Assembly (NCBI RefSeq): GCF_010020825.1
Contig: NZ_JAACJE010000001.1
Location: forward strand, 1,240,001-1,304,000
Origin: Acidovorax sp. 210-6
GTDB lineage: Bacteria; Pseudomonadota; Gammaproteobacteria; Burkholderiales; Burkholderiaceae_C
DNA length: 64,000 nucleotides
Direction: 5' to 3'
The notes under the pieces were generated by a model. It made no database searches. It was not told the origin of the DNA and worked only from the letters and a program-made list of their open reading frames with translations. Each line of letters begins with the position of its first letter. The first letter of the stretch is position 1. Below, piece by piece: positions 53,735 to 62,649 of this stretch. Position numbers and translations under genes: made by a program.

Positions 53735-54586
53735 ATGCGCCAGCACCTCGATCTCGCCGCCGTGGAGACCTTTGTTCTGGTGGCCGAGCTGCACAGCTTC
53801 ACGCTGGCCTCCGAGGCCCTGGGCATGACGCAGGCCGGTGTCAGCGCCCAGGTGCGCCGGCTCGAGGCCGCGATGGGCAGGCGCCTCATCGATAGGACGC
53901 CCAGGCACGTGCGCCTGTCCACCGAGGGCGAGGCCTTCCTACCACTGGCGCAGGATCTGCTGGCCGCGCAGCAGAGCGCGTTGGAAGGGGTGAAGGTGCC
54001 GGGCCGCGAGCTCAACATCGCGATCAGCGATCACGTCGCGGGGCCGGAGCTGCCCGAGATCATCGCGCGCGTGAACGCACACGATCCTGGCTTGCTCCTG
54101 AAGGTGCGCGTCGACTTCTCGAGCGAGGTGCGCAAGGCCTTCGAGCAGGGCGATCTGGACGTGGCGGTGATCCGGCAAGGCGCGCGGCGCGATGGCGATC
54201 TGCTCTTCGAGGACTGCTACGGCTGGTACGCCAGCCGCACGGCGCGACTCGCGGGCAAGCCTCTGCCGTTGATCACCGTGGTGGAGACCTGTGGCGTGCG
54301 CGCCCTCGCCATCCGTCTGCTTGTTCGCTCCAACGTGCCGTGGGTCGATGCGTTCCGCGGGGGAGGGGTGGCGACCGCCATCTCCGCGGCGGCTGCGGGA
54401 ATCGGTGTGCTCCCACTTCCCCGCCGCCTCGCGACGGCGGGGCTCGTGGAGGTTGGCGAAGCCCTCGGACTGCCGGCTCTCCCGCCGGCCAAGGTCGCCA
54501 TGCTGTCGCGCAGCGTCGACGGCTCCACGAAGGGCACGGTACGCACCTTGCGTTCCGCGTTCCGTGCGTCGGTGGGGTGCCGGTGA
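53735..54586 (+). CDS. LysR-family transcriptional regulator
   Basis: A 283-residue regulator. The HTH is ASEALGMTQAGVSAQVRRLE (residues about 28-47), with the typical RTPRHVRLSTEGEAFL after it, and an effector-binding domain follows. It is divergent from the kamA-like gene, so it probably controls the kamA-FAD-MFS unit. Start 53735 gives MRQHLDLAAVETFVLVAELH; a longer frame from 53546 would run over the divergent promoter region. Confidence 0.9.
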   Translation: MRQHLDLAAVETFVLVAELHSFTLASEALGMTQAGVSAQVRRLEAAMGRRLIDRTPRHVRLSTEGEAFLPLAQDLLAAQQSALEGVKVPGRELNIAISDHVAGPELPEIIARVNAHDPGLLLKVRVDFSSEVRKAFEQGDLDVAVIRQGARRDGDLLFEDCYGWYASRTARLAGKPLPLITVVETCGVRALAIRLLVRSNVPWVDAFRGGGVATAISAAAAGIGVLPLPRRLATAGLVEVGEALGLPALPPAKVAMLSRSVDGSTKGTVRTLRSAFRASVGCR

Positions 54587-54815
54587 CCCCGCCCGCGATG
54601 GCCACCGGCAGTGCCATCGGTGGGGGCCTGGGCATGGCTGCATGCCAGACCGAGCACCACGCCGGCGACGCCGAACGGTGCAAACGCCTCCTGGCCGGCG
54701 TGGGGAGCTGTGCGCAGGTGCGGGCCTGCCGGCCTCGGCCGGGAAGCCGACGGCTCACGCGCCTGCGGCCCGTACGGCGCGTTCCCTGGGATGTGGCGTT
54801 TTTGGATAACAGAAG

Positions 54816-54851
54816 TTTGCACGATAACTTCTTAGATGTTATTGTGCGAAA
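54816..54851. promoter_or_regulatory. Inverted-repeat operator of the AbiE-like toxin-antitoxin operon
   Basis: TTTGCACGATAAC (54816-54828) and GTTATTGTGCGAAA (54838-54851) are inverted arms (one mismatch and one extra base) with a 9-base spacer. The AT-rich block contrasts with its GC-rich surroundings and lies 23 bases before the antitoxin start, so it is likely bound by the antitoxin. The rest of the gap 54587-54815 shows nothing. Confidence 0.65.
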
Positions 54852-54873
54852 AGAGAGTTATGATGCAAGGGCA

Positions 54874-55866
54874 ATGGAGAATTTCGAGGCAGAAGTGCGG
54901 GCGTACCTGCAGCAGGTCCTGGGCCTTCGCATCCAGGACGCAACGCCGTGGGCGGGTGCCGACGAGCTGCCGTATTTCCTGCGCGACGCCTTCCGTTTCA
55001 GCGAAATGGTCCTGCTGGGACAGGGCGTCGTGCTGGCCTTCGCGCCATCCGCGCAACGGCCGCCGCTCAGCGAGATCCGCAGGTGGATGGACAAGGTCCG
55101 GGCGGTATCGGGCAAGCCGGTGATCTACGGTACGGACGCGTTGGCATCGTACGAACGCAAGCGCCTGATCGAACACCGGGTGCCGTTCGTCGTGCCCGGC
55201 AACCAACTCTACCTTCCCGACCTCGGGCTGGATCTGCGCGAGTACTTCCGGCAGCGTGCTCCGGCGGCTGAAGAGGCACTGAGCCCTTCCGCTCAGGCCG
55301 TGCTGATCAGCGTATTGTTGAGACAGCCCTGGCAGGCCGAATGGCAAGCCTCGGCCATCGGGAGCGCACTGGGCTACACGGCCATGACGATGTCGCGGGT
55401 GGTCAGGGAACTCGCCAAAACCGGGCTGGCGAAGCCGTACGCCGTCGGGCGGTCGCGCTGGCTGCGGATGGATTCGCACCCGCGGCAGATCTGGGAGCGG
55501 GCAGCGCCGCTTATGCGCACACCCGTGAAGAGAACCGTGTGGGTGCCCGGGAGCGCAAACGCCGTCGGGCAGCTTCGGCTCGCCGGCCTCAGCGCCCTGT
55601 CGCGCCATACCCTCGTGGCTGAGCCAACCACTGTCGTGTACGCGGCTGGGCCGGCAGAGTGGAAGGCCGCCAGCAAGGTCGGCATGCAGGTGCTGCCCGA
55701 GCCGACGCCAGCCGCGCACGAGTGGCAGCTGTGGGCCTACAGCCCCGCTCTGGGGCCGGAACGGGCGACCGTGGATCCGCTGTCGCTGATCCTGAGCTTG
55801 CAGGACAGCACGGACGACCGGGTCCGAATGGCGCTGGATGAACTGAAGGAGCAACTGCCATGGTGA
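54874..55866 (+). CDS. AbiEi-like winged-helix antitoxin/regulator
   Basis: A protein of about 330 residues. The central winged helix (residues about 130-190) contains SAIGSALGYTAMTMSRVVRELAK plus LAKPYAVGRSRWLRM as the wing. The C-terminal part has no family match known to me. It is followed by a nucleotidyltransferase gene with a 7-base overlap (ATGGTGA), the usual antitoxin-toxin order. AbiEi-type antitoxins repress their own operon; the dyad upstream supports this. ATG 54874 has a weak AAGG; GTG 54844 is the alternative. Confidence 0.7.
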   Translation: MENFEAEVRAYLQQVLGLRIQDATPWAGADELPYFLRDAFRFSEMVLLGQGVVLAFAPSAQRPPLSEIRRWMDKVRAVSGKPVIYGTDALASYERKRLIEHRVPFVVPGNQLYLPDLGLDLREYFRQRAPAAEEALSPSAQAVLISVLLRQPWQAEWQASAIGSALGYTAMTMSRVVRELAKTGLAKPYAVGRSRWLRMDSHPRQIWERAAPLMRTPVKRTVWVPGSANAVGQLRLAGLSALSRHTLVAEPTTVVYAAGPAEWKAASKVGMQVLPEPTPAAHEWQLWAYSPALGPERATVDPLSLILSLQDSTDDRVRMALDELKEQLPW

Positions 55867-56645
55867 GGGGCCTGGATCTCTTCCGGCACTGGTTCGAGGA
55901 GCATGCAGACCAATATGTCCTGATTGGCGGCACGGCCGCCACGCTGACCATGGAGGACGCCGGCCTCCCATTCCGCGCCACCAAGGACCTGGATGTCGTT
56001 CTCCACGTCGAGGCGCTGACGCCTGCCTTTGGCGCGGCGTTCTGGAGCTTCGTGGAGGCCGGGGGATACGGGATCCGGCAGGCCAGCGAGACCGGCAAGC
56101 CGGTGTTCTATCGCTTCCAGAAGCCGGCCGACGAGCGCTTTCCGGCCATGGTCGAACTCTTCGCGCGCGCACCGGAGGGACTGGAGCCGGCCGCGGGCAG
56201 CCGCCTGACGCCGATTCCGATGGAAGAGGCCGTGTCGAGCCTGTCGGCCATTCTGCTGGACGAGGACTACTACGAGTTCATCCTGTCCGGCCGCCGCGAA
56301 GTGGACGGCCTGCCATGGGTCGGTGAAGACCGGTTGATCCCGCTGAAGGCCATCGCGTGGCTGGAGTTGAGCCTGCGCAAGGAGCAGGGCGCCAATGTCG
56401 ATGGCAGGGACATCCGCAAGCACCTCAATGACGTGCTGCGCCTGTCCCAACTGCTGGCACCAGCGACGCGCATCCCTTTGGCGCCCAGGATCGGGGACGA
56501 CCTCCGCCGGTTTCTCGATCGCGTCGTGACCGACGATTCGATCGATCCCAAGGCCCTGCAGCTGGGCGACGTGACGGTTCACGAGCTCGCGGCGCGCATA
56601 GCGCGAGCGTATGAGCTGGATCAACGAGACGGGGTGTCTGGATGA
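55860..56645 (+). CDS. AbiEii-like nucleotidyltransferase toxin
   Basis: A 261-residue protein with the DNA polymerase beta-like nucleotidyltransferase signature: GGTAA (23-27), then TKDLDVVLHVE with the metal-binding aspartates (Asp 43, Asp 45). AbiEii toxins use this fold, and the partner gene encodes a winged-helix protein. The pair resembles type IV toxin-antitoxin systems that act in phage exclusion or island maintenance. Whether it is active is not shown. The stop is followed by 160 bases without a gene. Confidence 0.72.
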   Translation: MVRGLDLFRHWFEEHADQYVLIGGTAATLTMEDAGLPFRATKDLDVVLHVEALTPAFGAAFWSFVEAGGYGIRQASETGKPVFYRFQKPADERFPAMVELFARAPEGLEPAAGSRLTPIPMEEAVSSLSAILLDEDYYEFILSGRREVDGLPWVGEDRLIPLKAIAWLELSLRKEQGANVDGRDIRKHLNDVLRLSQLLAPATRIPLAPRIGDDLRRFLDRVVTDDSIDPKALQLGDVTVHELAARIARAYELDQRDGVSG

Positions 56646-56805
56646 TCGAACTCCGTCAGGCCATGAGGTTTCGCTCGGCGTCCGACTAGCGCACGCATCG
56701 TGAGAGGGTAGAAGGTGGCGAGAGGTCCAGAGTCTTGCCTGGCAGCAGATGCATTGCACCAATCGATTCGAATCGCTAAGGTTGAGACCATTCAGAGAGG
56801 CTCGT

Positions 56806-57141
56806 ATGCGGAAAATCGTCTTCGTCGTCTTCTTGCTGCTTGGCATTGGGGCGGGATTTCTGCCAGCTCGCAACGATGACTGGGGGCTGCGGATCGTGAT
56901 GATGGCTGTCGGCGCTCTGTTCGGTGGAGCGATCGGTGGCGCGCTGTCGCAGTTCGGGAAGCGACGGCAGCGGCCTCGCCAGCTTCGGAACACCGAGGAG
57001 GCTGATTCAATCGCCGGCTCCGACATGATGGGCCGCGAAGCTGCCTTCAACTATTGGCGAGATGAAGGTCATTTACCCTTCACGAAGCCCCCGCGCCCTG
57101 AGCATGGGTCCCATATGTTGGATGCCGATAAGAACATCTAA
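56806..57141 (+). CDS. Small membrane protein next to traG (111 aa)
   Basis: No family recognised. Two hydrophobic segments lie at the N-terminus (IVFVVFLLLGIGAGFLP and IVMMAVGALFGGAIGGALS), followed by a polar C-terminal half. AGAGAGG precedes ATG 56806 by 5 bases. It is convergent with traG, with their stops 5 bases apart. It may belong to the island's membrane or entry-exclusion functions, but nothing proves it. Confidence 0.65.
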   Translation: MRKIVFVVFLLLGIGAGFLPARNDDWGLRIVMMAVGALFGGAIGGALSQFGKRRQRPRQLRNTEEADSIAGSDMMGREAAFNYWRDEGHLPFTKPPRPEHGSHMLDADKNI

Positions 57142-57146
57142 CCTAG

Positions 57147-59894
57147 CTATTTCTTCAAGACGTCCTTTATCGCTCGCGTCGCGTTATCGACGAGCGGTGC
57201 AGCGTCCTCTTTGACCTGCTTGCCCGCCTGCAACACCAGGGAGCGTTCGGATGCAAGGGTGCCGTCGGCCGTGCTCGTGATCTGTGCCTTTCGGTCGAAT
57301 TCGCCTTGGTCGGCTGACGTGAGCGCCCTGATGCGCTCTCCTTCCTCGCGAACCGTGCTCCGCAGCGACGATGGCGTGTTCGCTACAGACGCTGTCGACG
57401 TCGCCGACCCTCCGAAACCTATCACCTCCCCTTGATTTGATAGGTGACGTCCGGCAAGGTCAGGGGCTAGTGCAGGATCGCTGGAGTTCTGCATATGCTG
57501 TGCTCGAACATCGCTGAAGGCCGTGGGCACCCCTGTGCCATCCGAGAAAACGCGATTCGGCCGCAGGGACTGCCGCGCCAGTTCCGCCTCCATCAGGATG
57601 CGCGCAGAGGCGCTGTTACCGCCGTACTGTTCAGCGTAGCGGGTGAACATTGCAAGGTTGTGAGGATCCTGAGCGATGTCGATGGAGATGGTCTCCCCCC
57701 TTTCATAGGCCGTCGAGACGCGCTCGGCGAAGGCACTTCGCTCCGATAGGCTGGCGTCGGCGCGCTCCGACCTGGCTGTGCTCGTCGCAAGGCGGGCCGC
57801 GAGATCCTGTCCCTCACGCGCATCGCTGGCAACCACCGTCATGAAGCTCCTGTCTCTGGAGACTCGATCGCCAAACTGCTTGAAGTCGGCCAACTGCTCC
57901 GCGGTCATTGAGCCAAGGGCCTTTTGCTCGGCCGAGGAGAGGCTCGAACTGTAGTTCTTATCCACGGCGCCCCCAACGCCGAGACGAGCAGAGGCCCCAA
58001 AGGCAATGCGCGCCGCCTGGGCCTGTGTTAGGCCTGTTGTGTCCGCCACGCTCTTGCTGACCTGGTCGAGCCGGTGGAGCGTCTCGCCGAACTGTTCGAA
58101 GCTGCTCGACGTGGAGCCGCTGCTGCTGCGCGAAGAGTTCAGCTTGGCCATGCCCTTGGTGAAGGCTTCCGCGAGGACGGCCGAGCGCTCGGAGCTGGCC
58201 GCGATGGCCTCGCCGCGCGCAGCATCCACCTGATGGCTCGCCTCCTGAACGTCCTGCTCCGACACCCGCATGGAGACTACCCTCGACGCGAAGCCCTGGT
58301 TGCGCAGCAGGCTGACCGCGGTCCTTCCGGTGAGCGCGTTCGACGAGAAGGTATTGCCGCTGAGGTCGTGCTGCCAGCTGCCCATGAAGGCCGAGGTGCG
58401 TTGCGGCGCGAGCTGCATCTGGTCCATGGAGATGTTGCCCAGCGAGGTGTTCCCGACGGTCGAAGCAGCGGTCGCGCCCGAGAGGCTGGCCTGAAGGCCC
58501 GACAGGCCGCCCACGAGCGCGGTGCCGAAGTTCTCCATGCGCTTGAGCGCGGCCCAGGCGACGAACGGGATGCTCATCGCCAGGTAGCCGACGATCGCCT
58601 CGCCGGAGAGCGCGCGCGAGTAGATGACGGAGGAGGTCTGGAGGGTCAGTGCCCGTGCGCCCGTGCCGAGGTCCGCCGCGGCGGCCAGGTCGTAGGCCGC
58701 ATAAATGGAGGCCATGTAGTTCAGCACGGCGTAGAGAGGCGGCCACAACTGGATCCATATGAGGATCGTTGCGTAGCCTTTGATGGCCAGCATGGTCTCG
58801 CGCCCGCTGGTCAGCATCAGCAGCAGCACCATGAGCGGGAACAGGACGTAGGTCAGCGCTTCGATGACGTTGCGAAACACCGGCAGCGCCTGCTCGGCCA
58901 CCTTGCCGTAGTTGAGCCACGAGGCGTTCATCTGCGCCACGGCCTGGGCGCGGCCCACGGCCAGCACCATCGCGGCAGGATCGTTGACCTTCTGCCCGAT
59001 GATCTTACCCGTGTCCTCCAGTGCGTTGAGCATGGCGTTTTGCCGGATGATGTCGGCGGCGGTCGCCGAGGCATCGGCGATGCTGTTCTTGAGGTAAGCC
59101 TGTTGGACTTGCCCCGCGATGGCCGCCGCCGCCGCGGTCGCGGGGAGCGTGGGATTGAGCTGGAATGCCAGGCGTCCCTGGATCCGTTGGAGCTGTGCGG
59201 GCAGCCGTCCGTTGAGGCTCTGGTAGACGTTCGGGCAGGTGTCCACCCCCACATTGCCGTTCGCGCCGGTGAGCGTGCTGAAGCGCGCTGGGTTGGGTGA
59301 ACCCATGAGCGCCCAGACGTCACCCGACGCAGAGAACGCGGCAGGGTCGAGCGTGCCGTCGATGAGGTCGTAGGTCGTGCAGTTGTGGATGAAGTTGATC
59401 AGGTCGGTGCGGAAGTCAGGGCTCTGGAACACCACGTTGCCGGTCTCCCGCACGAGGCGATTGCCGAACATCAGGCCGTTGCGCTGGTACGCCAGTTCCT
59501 CCGGCAGCGCCCCGGGGCCGGGGATCTGCTGGAACGCCGTCTCGAAGAGTCCCGTGATCGTGTGCCCGACGGTGCTGGTCATGCTGCCCAGCAGCGCCAC
59601 GCCGAACGGCACGTTGTCCACGACACGGACCGCGGAGCCACCGGTCTTGTCCACGATCCCCACGGTCACCTTCGGCACGATCAGGATGCTGAAGACCAGC
59701 ATCACGGAGGCCAGCCACTTCCACCCCTCGAGCTTTTCCGGGGCGAAGGCGTAGGCGATGAGCGCGGTGACGAAGCCGCAGAAGGCCACCAGCGCCACGG
59801 CCGATGCGTAGTCGCCGGACGAGTGGACGGCCGCGGTGGCGTTGAAGATCCCGAACAGGCTGTCCGCGTTCTGGTAGGCGTAGATCTCCCACAT
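57147..59894 (-). CDS. traG: F-type conjugation protein TraG (mating-pair stabilisation)
   Basis: A 915-residue inner-membrane protein, close to the 938 of F TraG. Multiple N-terminal membrane segments, for example SAVALVAFCGFVTALIAYAF and ALTYVLFPLMVLLLML, form the TraG_N domain. The C-terminal 400 residues are soluble, with long Ser/Ala-rich helices (AEAFTKGMAKLNSSRSSSG). It stabilises mating pairs, and in F its C-terminal part works in entry exclusion. It comes last in the traN-traF-traH-traG run, 21 bases after traH. Confidence 0.9.
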   Translation of the reverse strand: MWEIYAYQNADSLFGIFNATAAVHSSGDYASAVALVAFCGFVTALIAYAFAPEKLEGWKWLASVMLVFSILIVPKVTVGIVDKTGGSAVRVVDNVPFGVALLGSMTSTVGHTITGLFETAFQQIPGPGALPEELAYQRNGLMFGNRLVRETGNVVFQSPDFRTDLINFIHNCTTYDLIDGTLDPAAFSASGDVWALMGSPNPARFSTLTGANGNVGVDTCPNVYQSLNGRLPAQLQRIQGRLAFQLNPTLPATAAAAAIAGQVQQAYLKNSIADASATAADIIRQNAMLNALEDTGKIIGQKVNDPAAMVLAVGRAQAVAQMNASWLNYGKVAEQALPVFRNVIEALTYVLFPLMVLLLMLTSGRETMLAIKGYATILIWIQLWPPLYAVLNYMASIYAAYDLAAAADLGTGARALTLQTSSVIYSRALSGEAIVGYLAMSIPFVAWAALKRMENFGTALVGGLSGLQASLSGATAASTVGNTSLGNISMDQMQLAPQRTSAFMGSWQHDLSGNTFSSNALTGRTAVSLLRNQGFASRVVSMRVSEQDVQEASHQVDAARGEAIAASSERSAVLAEAFTKGMAKLNSSRSSSGSTSSSFEQFGETLHRLDQVSKSVADTTGLTQAQAARIAFGASARLGVGGAVDKNYSSSLSSAEQKALGSMTAEQLADFKQFGDRVSRDRSFMTVVASDAREGQDLAARLATSTARSERADASLSERSAFAERVSTAYERGETISIDIAQDPHNLAMFTRYAEQYGGNSASARILMEAELARQSLRPNRVFSDGTGVPTAFSDVRAQHMQNSSDPALAPDLAGRHLSNQGEVIGFGGSATSTASVANTPSSLRSTVREEGERIRALTSADQGEFDRKAQITSTADGTLASERSLVLQAGKQVKEDAAPLVDNATRAIKDVLKK

Positions 59895-59915
59895 GGTGCT
59901 GCCGCCCCATCGCCA

Positions 59916-61364
59916 CTACCGGGTCACGTAGGCGGCCTGCTGGCCGAGCATGTCCATCACGTGCTGGGGCATGCTGGAGCGCAACTGGCGCTCCAGCTGT
60001 TCGAGGTGGCTGGCCACGGCACGGTATGAGCCGACCTTCTGGTACAGCAGGCTCTTTTCCTGGCTGAGCAGCAGCAGGATCGCCTGTGCGCGCTGGCGGA
60101 TCTGGTTGGCCTGCTCGCGCTGGGTTTGCTGGAGCGTGTAGTCCTTGGCCAGCGCTGCCATGCCCACGCGCAGGTTGCGCTCCAGGAAGACATAGGCGTA
60201 ATCGGCCGCGATCACGTCGCGGTACTGGCCGATCAGGCTGTCGGCCAGGCCCGAGCCGGGAATGCTGGTGCCGACCGAGAGCATCTTGTAGACCGGCTCC
60301 GTGGTCTGGTTGACGAAGCCGACCTCGGCCGAGTTGTTGGGGATGGGCGTGCGCGTCGCGATCTTGTCGGCGATCGAGCGCATCATGGCCTCGACCTTGG
60401 CGGTGAAGGGCACATGGTTGTAGGCGGTGTTGAGCGAGACGACGTCGCACGCCGTGTAGTCGTTGCAGCGCAGCAGGTGCTGGATGACGTTGTCGCCCGT
60501 GCCGGCGGCCTGGCCGTAGAGCAGCTGGCTGATCGAGGTGAGCGTCGGCGCGACCGGCTCCGGGTCGCGGCCGGACTCTTCGGGATAGTAGATGACGGTG
60601 CCGACCATGCTCATGATCAGTTCCCGCCCCGCGTCGTCGAGCGCGGCGCCGGTGTACTGCAGGGCCTTCCAGGTGAGGTTGCCCACGAACGGCGCCTTGT
60701 TGCGCACGTTGGCATCGCCCGAGGAACGCGCGGAGGACAGGATGCTGGGCCGGTCCGTGCCGCAGCGCTTGCGCGCCGCGTCCCGGTCGCTTTCCAGGCC
60801 CATTTCCATCGCGAGGTCCGCGCAGGTCTCCTGCGAGCTGTAGCCCACGGCCTCGGCCGCGGTGCTGACAATCGCCTTGGCGGTCTCGCAGGAGTTGATC
60901 CGCGCGTTGTTGATCCATGTCTCCAGGCCCTTGGCCCACTTGGTCAAACCGCCGAGCAAGGGAGACACGGCCTCCAGCGCGAGCTGGAAGGCGATGCCGG
61001 GCAAGGCGGCCGTAATGTTTCTCAACATGGCTTTGAATTCCTGCGCGGAGATGTGGCTGAAGCTGCCCCCGAAGACGTCGATCCCGCCGCAGCCCGCCTT
61101 GGCCGACGGGAACTGGATGGCGGCGAGCTGGTAGACCTTGTTGGGGGAGCGCATCATGAGGTTGCCGCCCGTGTAGGTGTTGTAGGTCTGGCCCCGGAAA
61201 GCGCCCGGTGCGGTGTAGTTGCCGATGGCGCCGAGGTTGGCGAACATGTCGTTCACCTCGCTGTTGAGGTCGGCCCGCGCGGACTGGCCCGTGGACAGCA
61301 TCGCCAGGGACACGGCCAACGCGATGGCCCTGCTGCGGTGGATGGAGCGCGAGGGGGATGGCAC
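59916..61364 (-). CDS. traH: F-type conjugation protein TraH
   Basis: A 482-residue periplasmic/outer-membrane pilus assembly protein. The signal peptide (AIALAVSLAMLSTGQSARA) is followed by AGCGGIDVFGGSFSHISAQE and FQLALEAVSPLL, strong TraH signatures, then INSCETAK. A clear AGGAGG lies 11 bases before ATG 61364. It helps extend and retract the conjugative pilus. Length is slightly above F TraH (458). Confidence 0.93.
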   Translation of the reverse strand: MPSPSRSIHRSRAIALAVSLAMLSTGQSARADLNSEVNDMFANLGAIGNYTAPGAFRGQTYNTYTGGNLMMRSPNKVYQLAAIQFPSAKAGCGGIDVFGGSFSHISAQEFKAMLRNITAALPGIAFQLALEAVSPLLGGLTKWAKGLETWINNARINSCETAKAIVSTAAEAVGYSSQETCADLAMEMGLESDRDAARKRCGTDRPSILSSARSSGDANVRNKAPFVGNLTWKALQYTGAALDDAGRELIMSMVGTVIYYPEESGRDPEPVAPTLTSISQLLYGQAAGTGDNVIQHLLRCNDYTACDVVSLNTAYNHVPFTAKVEAMMRSIADKIATRTPIPNNSAEVGFVNQTTEPVYKMLSVGTSIPGSGLADSLIGQYRDVIAADYAYVFLERNLRVGMAALAKDYTLQQTQREQANQIRQRAQAILLLLSQEKSLLYQKVGSYRAVASHLEQLERQLRSSMPQHVMDMLGQQAAYVTR

Positions 61365-61373
61365 GGGAACCTC

Positions 61374-62249
61374 CTAGGGCAGGGCCAGGTGCTGCGTTGC
61401 GCCCGGCAACATGGCTTCGCCCGCGGGCGACGTGACGATGGAGATGCGCTCCAGCAACTGCGACTCGGAGAGAACGCCGGAGCCGATCTGGGTGATCTTT
61501 CCGGAGGCGGGGTGGGCCAGGAACACGGCCGGCACCTGGGCGACGCGCAGCGCGGTGGCGATGCCGTTGTCGGGACGCGCGCGCGGGAATGCCGGCATGG
61601 GACCGCCGTCGACGCTCACCGCCTCGACCCGGATGCCGTGGCGTGCCTCGAAGGCCTGGAGGGTCGGGGCGAAGGCGTGGCAGTAGGGGCAGTCGCTGCG
61701 ATAAAAGAAGATGAGGACGTGGTCGGCGCCCAGGGCGGCCACGGAGCCGGAGCGCTCGGCCCGCTGCTGCTGGTCAAAGACCTCCAGCGCCTGCGCGTTG
61801 ACCGGGCGGCCCTGCAAGGTCGGGTCGAGCGCCGGGGTGGCCCAGGCGATGCGCTGGGCCATGTCGGCGAAGTAGGAGGCGCGGTCCACCACCTGCATCT
61901 CCAGCTCCATGTAGCGCCGCACGTTGGTCTCGGTCGGACGCATGATCGCGATGTTGCGCAGGTCTTCCAGCGCCTTCTGCAGCCGTTCGAACTCCACGAG
62001 CTCGGGCGGCCGGGGCGGCGCCAGCGGCCGTGCGGGCATGGGCGGGGCGGGGCGGGCGGAGGGCTCGCGCTCTTCGGCGGGAGGGTCTTCGTAGAAGTGC
62101 CAGCCGCGCCAGGCGTCCGACCAGTACGGGCGCGGCTCATCCTGGAGGGATGCGGCGGCGCCGTTCGCTGCCGCCGCCGTGCCGCCGAGCAGCATCAGTG
62201 CCAGGAGCAGCAGCCGCTGACGCGGGCAAGGAGCGTGGCCGGTCCTCAT
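61374..62249 (-). CDS. traF: F-type conjugation protein TraF (thioredoxin-like)
   Basis: A 291-residue periplasmic protein with signal peptide (LLLLALMLLGGTAAAA), a Pro-rich spacer (residues 60-83) and a C-terminal thioredoxin fold holding DCPYCHAF (redox Cys 187, 190). Most F-plasmid TraF proteins lack the CxxC, but related ones in islands retain it, which suggests a disulfide role for Cys-rich partners such as TraN. It sits between a small secreted protein and traH. Confidence 0.88.
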   Translation of the reverse strand: MRTGHAPCPRQRLLLLALMLLGGTAAAANGAAASLQDEPRPYWSDAWRGWHFYEDPPAEEREPSARPAPPMPARPLAPPRPPELVEFERLQKALEDLRNIAIMRPTETNVRRYMELEMQVVDRASYFADMAQRIAWATPALDPTLQGRPVNAQALEVFDQQQRAERSGSVAALGADHVLIFFYRSDCPYCHAFAPTLQAFEARHGIRVEAVSVDGGPMPAFPRARPDNGIATALRVAQVPAVFLAHPASGKITQIGSGVLSESQLLERISIVTSPAGEAMLPGATQHLALP

Positions 62250-62256
62250 GGTGCCC

Positions 62257-62649
62257 TCACCGCAGCGACTTCGGCGGCAAGCCGTCGAGGCAGTAGTTGA
62301 TGCCGAACTCGATGGTCTGCCTGCGCGGCGCGGCCACGTCGGGCAGCTTCACGCCTTCCTGCCAGAACAGCACCTTCAGCCGGCTGCAGCCCGGTTCGCG
62401 ATAGCGCTTCTCGGTCGACACATCGATGTAGATGGGCGAGGTGGCCTCGAAGCGCTGGGTGATCGCGTCGGCGATCTCGCCGACGAGGACGCCATGCGCC
62501 ATGCCGTCCGCGGACTGCAGCGCCGCCAGCAGGACGGGGCGGGCGTCCGCCACGGGGGTGCGGAACGTCTCGGCGCGTGGCTGCGCCATCAGAAGCGGGA
62601 AGAGGGCGGCGCCCGCGAAGGCGGCGGCCCGGCGCGCGGCGCAGTTCAT
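62257..62649 (-). CDS. Small secreted protein in the tra operon
   Basis: A 130-residue protein with signal peptide (AAAFAGAALFPLLMAQPRA). The mature part (TFRTPVADARPVLLAALQSA, IYIDVSTEKRYREPGCSRLK) has two cysteines. No family is recognised with confidence. GGAGG precedes ATG 62649, and the traN stop overlaps it (ATGA), so it is coupled to traN. A periplasmic helper of the type IV secretion system is likely. A GTG at 62655 is the alternative start. Confidence 0.7.
   Translation of the reverse strand: MNCAARRAAAFAGAALFPLLMAQPRAETFRTPVADARPVLLAALQSADGMAHGVLVGEIADAITQRFEATSPIYIDVSTEKRYREPGCSRLKVLFWQEGVKLPDVAAPRRQTIEFGINYCLDGLPPKSLR

Noticed and set aside
60126-62300. 724-residue plus-strand frame opposite traH and traF
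   Set aside because: It is Gly/Arg/Val-rich shadow coding; traH and traF on the other strand have signal peptides and family motifs.
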